Source: Candidatus Woesearchaeota archaeon (GTDB lineage Archaea; Nanobdellota; Nanobdellia; Woesearchaeales; 21-14-0-10-32-9). From it: 64,000 bases of DNA. Below are positions 45,339 through 54,240 of this stretch, in pieces. The number at the start of each line of letters is the position of its first letter. Within the stretch, counting starts at the first letter, position 1. The notes beneath the pieces are model-generated. The model was not told the origin of the DNA and did not search any database. It saw only the letters and a list, made by a program, of their open reading frames with translations. The DNA lies in contig JAHKLZ010000002.1 of assembly GCA_020854775.1 (NCBI GenBank), positions 21,868 to 85,867 on the forward strand, in the 5' to 3' direction. The position numbers and the translations under genes are program-made.

Positions 45339-48300
45339 ATGGTTAAAAAATTATTTTCACTAATATTACTTTTGTTGATTTCACTAACTCTTTTCAGTGT
45401 TTCTGTTCAAGGATTGGATGAGCAAGTTAATTGTTTTAAGATTAACAATTTGCCGAGTTGCGGATTCGCTATTTGTCAAGATACTGGGGGCTTCATGAAT
45501 GTTGATTGTTCTTGTGATTTTTCTCATAAGGAGTATTCTATTTGTTCTTGGCAACCTAGTTGTCCTGATTGGGCTCCTCTTACATCTAAGAACTTCGAAG
45601 TTAATACAACTAAGGAATATGATTTATTAATTTTGGAGAATGAATACGCTTCTTATTACGACGTTTTATTAAAAGATTTTTATGAGCACGAATTTGAAAG
45701 TTTGGGAATTGTGAATGTTTCTGATATTTTATTTGATAAACATGGTTGGCTTAAGGATTCCAGGCTTGTTTTTTTTGATAAGAATCAATCTGGTTTCTTT
45801 GTTTACTTCGTGGTTTTTCATGAGAGGGATTTTTCTTATGTTTCTTTTTTCATTGATCCTTTGAATAAGGAATTAAAAGAAGTTAATGTTGAAAAGAATG
45901 TGCGTTTTGTTGAGAATGAAATAGTAAAAAGGGCGATTCTTAGAGATAAGGAGATTAATCCTTTGGAGGGTTTTGTTTTTGAAAGAGTTATTCCTTATTC
46001 TACTAGTAATAGATCTTTTTTATTGTATAGACACGAGGATGATATACAACAAAAAAGAGTTGTCAAATCAAGTTTTAATATTTCTAAAGGAGATTTAAAT
46101 TTGACTGATTCTATTAGTATTTCTAGAACCTTTGAAATTGTTGATTATAGTTTCTTGTTTCGTGAAGAATTATTAAGTTATATGAATGAATTAGTTCCTG
46201 TTGAGGATGAATCTTTAATTGATATTGTTAAAGCCTTAAAAAACGAGCGTTTTGGAAGTCATGTTTCTGTTAGTATTGTGTTCGAGCAGGGTTTTGTTTC
46301 TGATAATTATAAAGTTTTGTTAGAGAGTAAAGTTTCTGATTTAAATGATATTAAGTTGTCTTTTAATGGAGAAAAAAATACTGTTTTATTTAACACGGAT
46401 GAGTTTAGTTATTATCCTAATATTTTTGTGTTTAATAATCATGTTATTATAATTAATAATTTGAGTGTTTTTGATTCTGAAGAATTAGCTATAAAAACGA
46501 TTAATAATAAAGAGTTTTATAAGCGAGCTGTTTTGGATTCTTTCTTTGATGAATCAAGTCTTGTTTTTCAAGAAATCAATGAAGAATTTTTTGAGACTTA
46601 TTTATTGATTTATGATTTTTTAATAAATCCTACTAATGTTCTTAATCACGGACATTATTTTATTGTTTTAGAAGAGGATAAATTAGTTATCAGTAAGGAT
46701 TATGATTCTTTTTTAGTTGAAGAGCAAGATGATGTTCAGATAGGTTTTTTTAGTGAGGATTTGCAAGTTGAAGTGTCTATGAATCCTTCTAATCCTTTGG
46801 TTGATGATGATGCTCTTCCTAGGGATGTTGGTGGTGGGGGTCGTATTCCTTCTGGTTCAAGTGTTGATTTATTATTGTGGTTCTCTAATAATAAAGTTCC
46901 AGGGGTTATATCTGATTATTCTGATTTGAGTTTTTGTGAAAAGATTGGTTGGGATAATGTTGATTTGAGTTCTTTGAATGTTTTTTTAAGATCTAAAAGT
47001 GGTTTTTCTTCTGAGTTTCCGGAGATAATTGAGATTCCTAGTGGTTCTTTGAGTTTTAATGAAGCTACTTGTTCTTTGTCTGTTCAGCTTCCTGTTAAAG
47101 GTGTAAAAGTAGGAGCTTGGAATTCTAGGAGCGATGCTTTGTATGAGTTGTTTTTTGAAGTTTTAGTTAATGTTGATGATTCTATTTATTTAGTTCTTGG
47201 TTCTGATGAGTTAAGGTTTCATAGTGTTTATGGAAGTGTTCCTGTAGAACCTAATATTTTTGTTCCTTCTGAATCTTTAGAGGGAAAAGTGTTGTATGAG
47301 TTGCCTGATTTATTCAGGGGAACTAATATTAAATCTAATTATTTCAGATATGGTTCTTTTAGCTTTTCTAATAAGATAACTAGGAATAGTTGTTTCTTAC
47401 CTGAGGGAATAGATAATTGTAGATTGGCGGGTGGTGATTGGTACAGCGTTGATTCTTTTGAGTATCTTAGTTCTCTTGGTATTCGTGGTTTAAGAAAAGT
47501 AAGTTTTAGTCCTTCTGAGTTAGATAATGTTTTTATTGATGCGGGCTTGGGTTGTTTCAGGTCTTCTGCGAGAGAGGATAATTGTGGTAGTTCTAATCAG
47601 CAAATGTGCGCGTTTGGTTGTGATATGGGTTTATCTCCTTGTGGTGTTCATGGTATTTGTCAAGATAAATGTTTGAAGGACAAAGATTATAGTATTTGGA
47701 AACCTATTCCTGGTGATGAGCATGCTAGGTGGAGTGTTGATGGTAAACCTATTGGTGAGGCTGATGCTTCAAGCGTTGAGGGTAAGTCTGCTGATAAGTT
47801 AAGTGAGAGCGCTTCTAAGATTTTAATGATTGATGATATAAGAGTAACTCTTTGCAAATCAGATGATTCTAGGTGGAATAATCGTGATGTTTGTGATCCT
47901 AAAACTATTTCTAAAGAGGATTTACAAAGTAAGAATTATGATGTTTATGTGAAGGTGTCTGGTGTTAATTGTGACAAGTACGGCTTATGGATTGGTTGGT
48001 TTAATAAGCAAGATTCTAGTTTTGGTTCGATTCTTGATTGGTCTAAGTCTGGTAGTTGTTCTGATAACGTGTTAATTTATTCTTCTAATGATTTAAGTTT
48101 TGTTAATAGGTTAAAAGAAGGCACTTATGGTTTGCAAGTCGGTGTTTGGACTGAGTGGGAAACTAAGTCGGACAGGTATAGGAATTGGTGGCAAGGTAGT
48201 GGTAGTATAATAGTTGAAGGAACTTCTTCTGGTGCGAGTGGTGATTCCTCTGATGAGAGCGGTGATTCTCCAAGTAGTTCTTCAGGTAGTTCTTCAAGTG

Positions 48301-49181
48301 GTTCTTCTGGTGCAAGTGGTTCTTCTGCGTCATTTGATTCTGATCTTTGTCCTGAAAAATCATTTTTATTAAAAAGTCCTAATAATGGAAAAGATTATTG
48401 TTGGTGGTTTTCATTTAATAATAATCACGGGCAGATGTCTTGGTCCGAAGCAATTAGACATTGTAGAGATAATTTGGAGGGTTTTTTTCCTGCGACTGAT
48501 TTAATTGATTATGCTTACAAATCTACTAAAGACACGGATAAAGAATTATCTTATAATCATAACGTTCTTGGTAATAACGGAGTGTATAATCCTGGTTTAG
48601 GAACTAGTAGTTCTGTTTCTAGTTCTTATTTGCTAGTACCTGAACACTTTGCTTGTTTATTGGAGCCTGGTAAGCATTTAGTAGTGAAACCAGATCCTTT
48701 TAGTGCTTGTGAGCCTGGAACTATTGATTTGTCTGTTCCTGTGTTTCCAATATTAGCGGGTGAACCACAAAAATATGTTGTTTATTGTTTTGATTCAGAT
48801 TTAGGTCAAAGAATGACTTATGATTCCGCGCTTAATCATTGTAAGTCTAAAGGTGAGGGTTGGAGAGTTGCAAGTAGTGATGCTTTTGAAGCTTTGCTTT
48901 CTAATGATATAAAGAAGCAGTCTTTTTGGTTTGGTAGTAGTGGTTTTTGTGAAGAATTGGAATCTATGGGTTTTATTAATTGTCAAAGAGGAAAAGATCT
49001 TAATAATTTTTATTGGTCTTCTACTTCGCATGTTCGTTTCTTTGTGAGACTTTACAATCTTGATTATAAGAGGTGGTTTGATGTTAGGACTGGTTTGCCT
49101 AGTGGCGAGTTAAGCCAGGAATATGCTAGTCGTCAACAATACGTACTTTGTTTTAAGGATACGGGGGCTATCCTTGGTTAG
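45339..49181 (+). CDS. Large secreted protein with C-terminal lectin-like modules
   Basis: 1280 residues. Signal peptide (LFSLILLLLISLTLFSVSV). A Cys-rich head (CGFAICQDTGG, DCSCDF) is followed by long beta-rich regions without a family match. Near 745-780 lies another Cys cluster (CAFGCDMGLSPCGVHGICQD). A Gly/Ser-rich linker (about 965-1000) separates the C-terminal 270 residues. Those contain two units resembling C-type-lectin/DUF1566 domains: MSWSEAIRHCRDNLEGFFPA and MTYDSALNHCKSKGEGWRVA, with FYWSSTSH and YVLCF. Such domains often bind glycans or proteins. No anchor helix. The next gene, 22 bases on, encodes a pilin-like membrane protein and may be its partner. Confidence 0.8.
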   Translation: MVKKLFSLILLLLISLTLFSVSVQGLDEQVNCFKINNLPSCGFAICQDTGGFMNVDCSCDFSHKEYSICSWQPSCPDWAPLTSKNFEVNTTKEYDLLILENEYASYYDVLLKDFYEHEFESLGIVNVSDILFDKHGWLKDSRLVFFDKNQSGFFVYFVVFHERDFSYVSFFIDPLNKELKEVNVEKNVRFVENEIVKRAILRDKEINPLEGFVFERVIPYSTSNRSFLLYRHEDDIQQKRVVKSSFNISKGDLNLTDSISISRTFEIVDYSFLFREELLSYMNELVPVEDESLIDIVKALKNERFGSHVSVSIVFEQGFVSDNYKVLLESKVSDLNDIKLSFNGEKNTVLFNTDEFSYYPNIFVFNNHVIIINNLSVFDSEELAIKTINNKEFYKRAVLDSFFDESSLVFQEINEEFFETYLLIYDFLINPTNVLNHGHYFIVLEEDKLVISKDYDSFLVEEQDDVQIGFFSEDLQVEVSMNPSNPLVDDDALPRDVGGGGRIPSGSSVDLLLWFSNNKVPGVISDYSDLSFCEKIGWDNVDLSSLNVFLRSKSGFSSEFPEIIEIPSGSLSFNEATCSLSVQLPVKGVKVGAWNSRSDALYELFFEVLVNVDDSIYLVLGSDELRFHSVYGSVPVEPNIFVPSESLEGKVLYELPDLFRGTNIKSNYFRYGSFSFSNKITRNSCFLPEGIDNCRLAGGDWYSVDSFEYLSSLGIRGLRKVSFSPSELDNVFIDAGLGCFRSSAREDNCGSSNQQMCAFGCDMGLSPCGVHGICQDKCLKDKDYSIWKPIPGDEHARWSVDGKPIGEADASSVEGKSADKLSESASKILMIDDIRVTLCKSDDSRWNNRDVCDPKTISKEDLQSKNYDVYVKVSGVNCDKYGLWIGWFNKQDSSFGSILDWSKSGSCSDNVLIYSSNDLSFVNRLKEGTYGLQVGVWTEWETKSDRYRNWWQGSGSIIVEGTSSGASGDSSDESGDSPSSSSGSSSSGSSGASGSSASFDSDLCPEKSFLLKSPNNGKDYCWWFSFNNNHGQMSWSEAIRHCRDNLEGFFPATDLIDYAYKSTKDTDKELSYNHNVLGNNGVYNPGLGTSSSVSSSYLLVPEHFACLLEPGKHLVVKPDPFSACEPGTIDLSVPVFPILAGEPQKYVVYCFDSDLGQRMTYDSALNHCKSKGEGWRVASSDAFEALLSNDIKKQSFWFGSSGFCEELESMGFINCQRGKDLNNFYWSSTSHVRFFVRLYNLDYKRWFDVRTGLPSGELSQEYASRQQYVLCFKDTGAILG

Positions 49182-49203
49182 TTTAATGCAAAAGAGGTAC
49201 TTT

Positions 49204-50004
49204 ATGGTGTTTAAAAAAAAGGGGCAAGTAACGATTTTTGTGATTCTGGGTTTGTTGTTAGTTATAGGTGTTTTTCTTTTTATTTTTCTTTCTCGTTCTG
49301 ATTCTGATCCTGATTTTTTTGGTGATGATCCTCATGGTCGTCTTCGTAGTTATGTTTCTCAGTGTTCTGACTTAGTGGTTGATGATTTTATTCCTAGGGC
49401 TTTGATTACTGGGGGTTATGGTTTTTATCCTGATAACGTTGTTAGTGTTGATGGTAAAACTTTTGTTTTGAGTTTTAGCGCGGAGGAATTCGCTGTTATT
49501 CATGATTCTTTTATTTCTAGTTCTTTCTTGGTTTCTGAGCTTAGTATTGTTAGGGGTTGCGTGGATTCTTTGTTAGAAGTGGATTTTGAGGCTAATGGTG
49601 ATAATTTAAGTCTTGATTATTTGTCTTATGAAGTACTCATTGAGGAAGATGTTGTTCTTGTTAATTATTCTTATCATTTATTAGCGTCTAATGTTGACGT
49701 TGAGGATTCGTTTCTTAAGTCTTATAGTTCTAGTCTTGGTTTCTTTCTTGATAAAGCTGATGATTTGACTTATTTGTTCGTTGAGGAAAGAGCTGTTGAT
49801 GAATTATTCAATTATCAGTTTTGTCAATCCATGGCTGAGGATTATGGTTTTATTCCTAAGTACTCCGTTGATTTCTTGAAGGACGTTGACGTTGAGGGTG
49901 TTTCTTTCTTGTTTTACAAAGAGTTCTTCGTTGTGTTCTTAGAGAGAAACAATGAGGTTTTTCCTTTCGCGGTTTTGCCTGTTCATGATGGTTATTTTTG
50001 TTAA
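49204..50004 (+). CDS. Pilin-like single-pass membrane protein (GQVTIF family)
   Basis: 266 residues from the ATG at 49204, chosen for its AGAGGT site and because it begins MVFKKKGQVTIF; a longer frame from 49123 would overlap the upstream gene. The Lys-Gly-Gln-Val-Thr start followed by a hydrophobic helix (FVILGLLLVIGVFLFIFL) is a pattern seen widely in DPANN archaea and resembles type IV pilin N-termini. The outer domain has SYVSQCSDLVVDDF, GGYGFYP and conserved Cys. It might be processed by a prepilin-type peptidase, but no consensus cleavage site is certain. Confidence 0.8.
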   Translation: MVFKKKGQVTIFVILGLLLVIGVFLFIFLSRSDSDPDFFGDDPHGRLRSYVSQCSDLVVDDFIPRALITGGYGFYPDNVVSVDGKTFVLSFSAEEFAVIHDSFISSSFLVSELSIVRGCVDSLLEVDFEANGDNLSLDYLSYEVLIEEDVVLVNYSYHLLASNVDVEDSFLKSYSSSLGFFLDKADDLTYLFVEERAVDELFNYQFCQSMAEDYGFIPKYSVDFLKDVDVEGVSFLFYKEFFVVFLERNNEVFPFAVLPVHDGYFC

Positions 50005-50018
50005 TTCGGCGTTTTTTT

Positions 50019-50039
50019 CTTTGTTTTTTGAAAACAAAG
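50019..50039 (+). terminator. Inverted repeat after the pilin-like gene
   Basis: CTTTGTTTT-TTG-AAAACAAAG is a perfect nine-base stem with a three-base loop, preceded by a seven-T run at 50012-50018. It starts 15 bases after the stop codon. Archaeal termination depends mainly on T-runs, so the T-run may be the working part and the stem may protect the 3' end. A TTTAAAAA box directly follows and may belong to the next promoter. Confidence 0.45.
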
Positions 50040-50191
50040 CTTTAAAAACTAGTGTTGTTTCCTAGTTTTATTAGAATCATTTACAAGAATCATTTTATTT
50101 CTTCGTAAGTTTACCTTAAGAAAAATATTTTGTGTGTTGTTATGTTTCTAATCTGACTGGCGCGGGGCGTCTGTTTTGGAGGAATAATATA

Positions 50192-50383
50192 ATGGAAGGA
50201 AAAGTAAAATTTTTTAATGACTTGAAAGGCTTCGGCTTCATCACTGGTGAAGACGAGAAGGACTATTTTGTTCATACTTCAGGTTTGGCTGACGGTGTAA
50301 GATTAAATAATGATGACGCTGTTTTGTTTGATGTTGAGCAAGGAGATAAAGGTCTTAAAGCTGTTAACGTTCGTAAAGCATAA
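50192..50383 (+). CDS. Cold-shock domain protein
   Basis: 63 residues from the ATG at 50192, fixed by a strong GGAGGAAT ribosome site. Whole-length match to the CspA-type OB fold: GKVKFFNDLKGFGFI covers RNP-1 (KGFGFI) and YFVHTSGL covers RNP-2; the middle DAVLFDVEQGDKGLKAVNV is typical. It binds single-stranded RNA and melts structure during cold adaptation. The leader of roughly 100 bases, with a GC-rich stretch (GGCGCGGGGCGTC), may be a temperature-responsive element. A DEAD-box helicase follows 36 bases downstream. Confidence 0.92.
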   Translation: MEGKVKFFNDLKGFGFITGEDEKDYFVHTSGLADGVRLNNDDAVLFDVEQGDKGLKAVNVRKA

Positions 50384-50419
50384 TTCTAAGTACTTTAGTT
50401 TTATAACACGGTGTTTATT

Positions 50420-51721
50420 ATGTCAGATAATTTAGTTTCTAATTTTAATGGTTTTAATCTTGGTTCTAAGTTGCTAGGCGCGATTCAGCGTCTTGGCTTC
50501 GAAGTTCCAACTGAGATTCAAGCTAAGAGTATCCCTTTAATTCTTGAGGGTAAGGACGTGGTTGGTGAATCAGCTACTGGTTCTGGTAAGACTTTAGCTT
50601 TTGGTTGCGGTGCGATTGAGTGTTGTTTGCCTAAACAAGGGGTTCAAGCTTTAATTCTTGTTCCTACTCGTGAATTAGCGGAGCAAGTGTCTAAGTCTAT
50701 TAATGACTTGAACGTTAATAAAAGGTTTAGGATATTGCAGATTTATGGCGGGGTTAGTATTAATCCTCAGATTGACTTTCTTCGTTCTTCGGAGATAGTG
50801 GTTGCTACGCCTGGTCGTTTAAAGGATCATATTCAGCGTGGTACGATTGATTTGTCAAAGCTTAAGTTATTAGTTTTGGATGAAGCGGATCGTATGCTTG
50901 ATATGGGTTTTATTCCTGATGTTGAGGACATTGTTAAGCGTTGTCCTAAGAAGCGTCAGACTTTGTTGTTCTCAGCGACTTTTCCTCCTGCGGTTAGGGT
51001 TTTAACTAATAAGTTTTTGTCTAATCCTGTTAATGTTAAGGTTGATAATCAGGTTGATGCGAAGCTTTTGAAACAAGTTTATTATGATGCTCGTCGTGGA
51101 GAAAAATTGTCTTTGCTTGTTCATCTTATTAAGAATGAGGAGTCTGATAGAATCATGGTTTTTTGTAATACTCGTATGAATTCTGATTTGGTTCATCAAA
51201 ATCTTGTTAGGAATAATATTAAGGCATCTGTTCTTCATGGTGGATTTACTCAGGCTAGTAGGACTAAGGTTATTGATAATTTTAAGACTGGTAAGTGTAA
51301 AGTTCTTGTTTGTACTGACGTCGCGGCGCGTGGTATTCATGTTGATGATGTTTCTCATGTTTATAATTATGATATGGCTAAGGATCCTAATGATTATGTT
51401 CATAGGATTGGTAGGACTGCTCGTGCGGGTAGTGAAGGATTAGTTGTTAATCTTGTTAGTGATTTGGATCATGATAATTTTTCTAGGGTTTTTTCTAATT
51501 ATGATTTTAGCATTGATAAGCTTTCTCCGCCTGAAGACATGGTTAGAATAAAGTTTGATATTTCTAAGCCTAGGGATAATAATGATCGCGTGGGTTCTAA
51601 TCGTAGAGGTTCTTCTCAAGGCAGATCTAATAATAGTGGTGGGAGGACTGGTTCAAGGCCTAGTGGTAGAAGTGGTTTTTCAGGTAACAGAAATAGTTCT
51701 TCTCGTCTTAGAAGGCGTTAA
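50420..51721 (+). CDS. DEAD-box RNA helicase, RhlE/CsdA-like
   Basis: 433 residues from ATG 50420 (a GTG three codons upstream is possible). Motifs in order: Q motif region (FEVPTEIQAKSIPLI), Walker A SATGSGKT (51-58), PTREL, DEAD (154-157), SAT (LFSATFPP), VFCNT, TDVAARGIHV and HRIGRTAR. All catalytic positions are intact. The tail is Arg/Gly/Ser-rich (RGSSQGRSNN...), an RNA-binding extension. It unwinds RNA duplexes using ATP. Pairing with the cold-shock protein suggests a joint role in cold or general RNA remodelling, probably from one transcript. Confidence 0.94.
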   Translation: MSDNLVSNFNGFNLGSKLLGAIQRLGFEVPTEIQAKSIPLILEGKDVVGESATGSGKTLAFGCGAIECCLPKQGVQALILVPTRELAEQVSKSINDLNVNKRFRILQIYGGVSINPQIDFLRSSEIVVATPGRLKDHIQRGTIDLSKLKLLVLDEADRMLDMGFIPDVEDIVKRCPKKRQTLLFSATFPPAVRVLTNKFLSNPVNVKVDNQVDAKLLKQVYYDARRGEKLSLLVHLIKNEESDRIMVFCNTRMNSDLVHQNLVRNNIKASVLHGGFTQASRTKVIDNFKTGKCKVLVCTDVAARGIHVDDVSHVYNYDMAKDPNDYVHRIGRTARAGSEGLVVNLVSDLDHDNFSRVFSNYDFSIDKLSPPEDMVRIKFDISKPRDNNDRVGSNRRGSSQGRSNNSGGRTGSRPSGRSGFSGNRNSSSRLRRR

Positions 51722-52240
51722 TTTTTTGTTATGCTTTCTCCTTTTAGATTAGTTATTTTTTTTATTTTTTCAAATAATTTTTTTCCTTGTTCTGAGAATG
51801 TTCAAGCGAATAATTCTATGTTTTCATATTCTTTTTGGTAATAACTTATCATTTTTATGATTGTGTTTGTTGCTATTCCTTTTGTTCTATGATCTTTGTG
51901 TATGTACGCTGACATCACGTACAGGGTTTCTATGTTTTTCTTTGTTATTTTCGTTTTTATGTTTTTTATTAGTTCTTTTTCTGTTATTTCTTTGTTTAGG
52001 AATTGGTTCATTAGGTCTTTGTTGCAAGGAATAATGGTTATGAATCCTATTATTTCATTTTTATTTTTTATTATGCTAAAACTATATGGGTGTTTTTTTT
52101 TGTAGTTCGTAGAATTCTTTTTTTGAACCGTTGTATTGTGTTTTGTCTTTATCTGTTCCAAATTCTTTTGTTGCTATTTCGTAAACTTTGTTTAAGTCTT
52201 CGTATTTTATTTCTTCGTTGAATAAGTATTTTAAGCTCAT
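51718..52240 (-). pseudogene. GNAT acetyltransferase broken by frameshift and internal stop
   Basis: The gene starts at ATG 52240 (MSLKYLFNEEIKYEDLNKVY) and continues to ELQKK. There an A9 run on the minus strand (T9 at 52092-52100) shifts the frame; eight A would restore it. The second part reads HPYSFSIIKNKNEIIGFITI, then YVMSAYIHKDHRTKGIATNT, the GNAT acetyl-CoA loop (R/Q-x-x-G-x-A type), then IELFA. An in-frame TGA at 51802-51804 follows, after which TFSEQGKKLFEKIKKIT completes the usual C-terminal strand and helix down to a TAA at 51718-51720. The two lesions make loss of function likely. A homopolymer sequencing error or slippage could explain only the first. Confidence 0.72.
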
Positions 52241-52305
52241 TTTTTTGTTGTTGTTTATTTTTTTTTTCAAAAAGTATAAAAACAAGTTAATTAATGTAGT
52301 TGTTT

Positions 52306-52503
52306 ATGAAGCGAAAAGCAATCTTGTTTTTGACGTTAGTATTTTTGTTATTGGCGGCTATGTTCGCTATGGGTTCCGGCGCGAGTATTACTGGTTTCGT
52401 TGTTGCTGATGCGTCTCAGGTTGCTCCTGTTAATCAGATTTTCTCTGTTGCTTTCTTGTTTCTTGCTTTAGCAGTTTTTATTGTTGGATTGCTTCATGAT
52501 TAG
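52306..52503 (+). CDS. Small two-helix membrane protein
   Basis: 65 residues from ATG 52306. A TATAAAAA box (52275-52282) about 27 bases upstream implies a leaderless start; an in-frame TTG two codons earlier is unlikely. Two hydrophobic helices (AILFLTLVFLLLAAMFAM and IFSVAFLFLALAVFIVGLL) are joined by an ITGFVV loop, a short motif common in small membrane proteins and N-terminal leaders of this group. The last bases overlap the convergent guaC gene. Function unknown. Confidence 0.72.
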   Translation: MKRKAILFLTLVFLLLAAMFAMGSGASITGFVVADASQVAPVNQIFSVAFLFLALAVFIVGLLHD

Positions 52504-53573
52504 TTCTTATGGTTATCGTATGGTTCTAAGTAAGTGCTTAGTTGTCTGTTTACCATGATGAAAGTTGTTCTTTTACTAAATTCTCTTAGGCTTCTTGCAC
52601 CTATGTATGTGGCTGTGCTTCTTAGAGATCCTAGTATTTCATGTACTAATTCGTTAACATCTCCTTTGTAGGGTACTTCTACTGTTCTTCCTTCGCTTGC
52701 TCTGTGCTCGTCTACTTTTCCGTAGAATTTGTTCATCGCTGTGGCTGAGCTCATTCCGAAGTGTTCTTTGTATTTTTTTCCATTTCTTTCTATTAGGTCT
52801 CCTCCGCTTTGGTCGTATCCTGCGAACATTGAGCCTATCATTACGAAGTCTGCGCCTCCTCCGAATGCTTTAGCTATGCATGAAGGGCTTGTTATTCCTC
52901 CGTCGCTCATTATTCTTCCTGACCCGTTTCCTTTGCTTATTCCGTGAGCTGCGTCTCCGCATTCTATTACTGCGCTTAGTTGAGGATATCCTACTCCTGT
53001 TTGTTTTCTTGTTAAGCAGGCTGATCCGCTTCCTATTCCTATTTTTACTATGTCTGCGCCTTCTAGTAGTATTTGTTCTGTTATTTCATTTGTTACTACG
53101 TTTCCTGCTATGATTATGTGTTCCGGGCATAGTTTTCTTATTTCTTTTACTTTGTTTATGAATCTTTCAAGGTACGCGTTTGGAACGTCTAATACTATGA
53201 AGCTGAAGTTGTTCAGTAAGTTTTTTTCTTTTACTTTTTTTAGTTTATCTATGTCTTCATCTCTTATTCCTAGTGTGTATGCTATGTAATCTGGTTCGTT
53301 GTATTCTTTGAAGAATTCTTCGAGTTCTTCTATTGTGTAGAATTTGTGTAATGCTGTTATCATTTTGTGTTTTGAAAGGGTTTTTGCCATTTCTAGTGTT
53401 CCTGATGTCGCCATGTTCGCGGTTATTATTGGTATCCCTGTCCATTTCTTTGGTGAATGTAAGAATGTGAATGTTCTTTCTAGGAGCACGTCTTTTCTTG
53501 ATGTTAGTGTGCTTCTTTTTGGTCTTATTAGTACGTCTGAAAAGTCTAGTTTTAGTTCGTTATCTATTCTCAT
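52500..53573 (-). CDS. guaC: GMP reductase
   Basis: 357 residues, close to the usual 345-350 of GMP reductase and much shorter than IMP dehydrogenase because the CBS domains are absent. It converts GMP to IMP and ammonia with NADPH, returning guanine nucleotides to the purine pool. The start DNELKLDFSDVLIRPKRSTL and the active loop GSGSACLTRKQTGVGYPQLS are typical. Cys186 sits at the same number as the catalytic Cys recalled for E. coli GuaC. SDGGITSPS and VMIGSMFAG form the phosphate-binding site. IMP dehydrogenase is the main alternative, but length and the TRKQTGVGYPQ motif favour GuaC. The gene converges with the small membrane protein. Confidence 0.92.
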   Translation of the reverse strand: MRIDNELKLDFSDVLIRPKRSTLTSRKDVLLERTFTFLHSPKKWTGIPIITANMATSGTLEMAKTLSKHKMITALHKFYTIEELEEFFKEYNEPDYIAYTLGIRDEDIDKLKKVKEKNLLNNFSFIVLDVPNAYLERFINKVKEIRKLCPEHIIIAGNVVTNEITEQILLEGADIVKIGIGSGSACLTRKQTGVGYPQLSAVIECGDAAHGISKGNGSGRIMSDGGITSPSCIAKAFGGGADFVMIGSMFAGYDQSGGDLIERNGKKYKEHFGMSSATAMNKFYGKVDEHRASEGRTVEVPYKGDVNELVHEILGSLRSTATYIGARSLREFSKRTTFIMVNRQLSTYLEPYDNHKN

Positions 53574-53650
53574 TTTGTTTTGGAACTCTTTTGATTATAT
53601 TAAGTTTTTTATTAAATTAATTCACAAAACTTTTTTTGTCACTATTATTT

Positions 53651-53668
53651 CATAGAAACATTTATATA
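53651..53668 (+). promoter_or_regulatory. Promoter for the PhoH pair
   Basis: CATAGAAACATTTATATA has an A-rich BRE and a TTTATATA box about 25 bases before an expected start near 53690. A GGGGGTTG ribosome site then precedes the GTG at 53725. Confidence 0.5.
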
Positions 53669-53724
53669 GGATTTTGTTAATCTTTTCAGTATTCATATTT
53701 TTTTTTAGGTTTGGGGGTTGATTC

Positions 53725-54228
53725 GTGGTTAAACAAAAAGATAAGTCTTTAGATGATAAGCAATTATTTTCTATGCTTAGTTTGCTTAAGTCTTGTTCTG
53801 ATAACGAATTTGATTTTTCTAGTATTGCTACGTATAGTTTGTTTGAGGGGTTGTCTAAGTATAAGTGTGCTCGTAAGAATATGTCTTCTGAAGAAGCTAA
53901 GTTTAATGAAGTTAAATGCGTTTATAGTGCTCTTGAAAAAAACATTGAGGATTGTATTGAGAAAGGCAGTTCTAGTGTTTCTTTGAATCTTATGCTTGTT
54001 GAGGATATTTTATCTAATTATGCTAGTGGTGAAGCAATTCCTAAGAGTGCTTTACTTAAAGAAATTGTTTCTAGTAATTCTTTTAAGCGTTCTGAAAAAA
54101 ATTTTGGGATGTACGTTGAAGAAAAAGGTAGTAAGCTTTACAGAGTAGTTTTGGATAAGGGTAAGTTTAGTGGTAATCGTAATATTTTGTTGAATGATTA
54201 CGAGTCTATTAGCAGAGTTTTTATGTAG
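53725..54228 (+). CDS. Unknown protein upstream of the PhoH ATPase
   Basis: 167 residues from a GTG start with a GGGGGTTG ribosome site. It is mostly helical, with no export signal or membrane helix (QLFSMLSLLKSCSDNEFDFS; SLNLMLVEDILSNYASGEAI) and a C-terminal beta part (SKLYRVVLDKGKFSGNRNIL). No family recognised. It is followed after 12 bases by the PhoH-type ATPase in the same direction, so the two are surely co-transcribed. In bacterial and archaeal PhoAT modules a small antitoxin precedes PhoH2. This gene sits in that position but is larger and shows no antitoxin-like DNA-binding motif, so the comparison is only positional. Confidence 0.75.
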   Translation: MVKQKDKSLDDKQLFSMLSLLKSCSDNEFDFSSIATYSLFEGLSKYKCARKNMSSEEAKFNEVKCVYSALEKNIEDCIEKGSSSVSLNLMLVEDILSNYASGEAIPKSALLKEIVSSNSFKRSEKNFGMYVEEKGSKLYRVVLDKGKFSGNRNILLNDYESISRVFM

Positions 54229-54240
54229 TGAGGTGTTAGT

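Noticed and set aside
49123..49203. Longer start for the pilin-like protein
   Set aside because: It would overlap the upstream gene and put 27 odd residues before a perfect KKKGQVTIF leader with its own AGAGGT site.
51802..51804. TGA read as an amino acid
   Set aside because: TGA ends several intact genes here (for example 35046-35048 and 10251-10253), so the standard archaeal code applies and this TGA is a lesion.
52500..53573. IMP dehydrogenase
   Set aside because: Too short, no CBS domains, and the TRKQTGVGYPQLS loop is that of GMP reductase.
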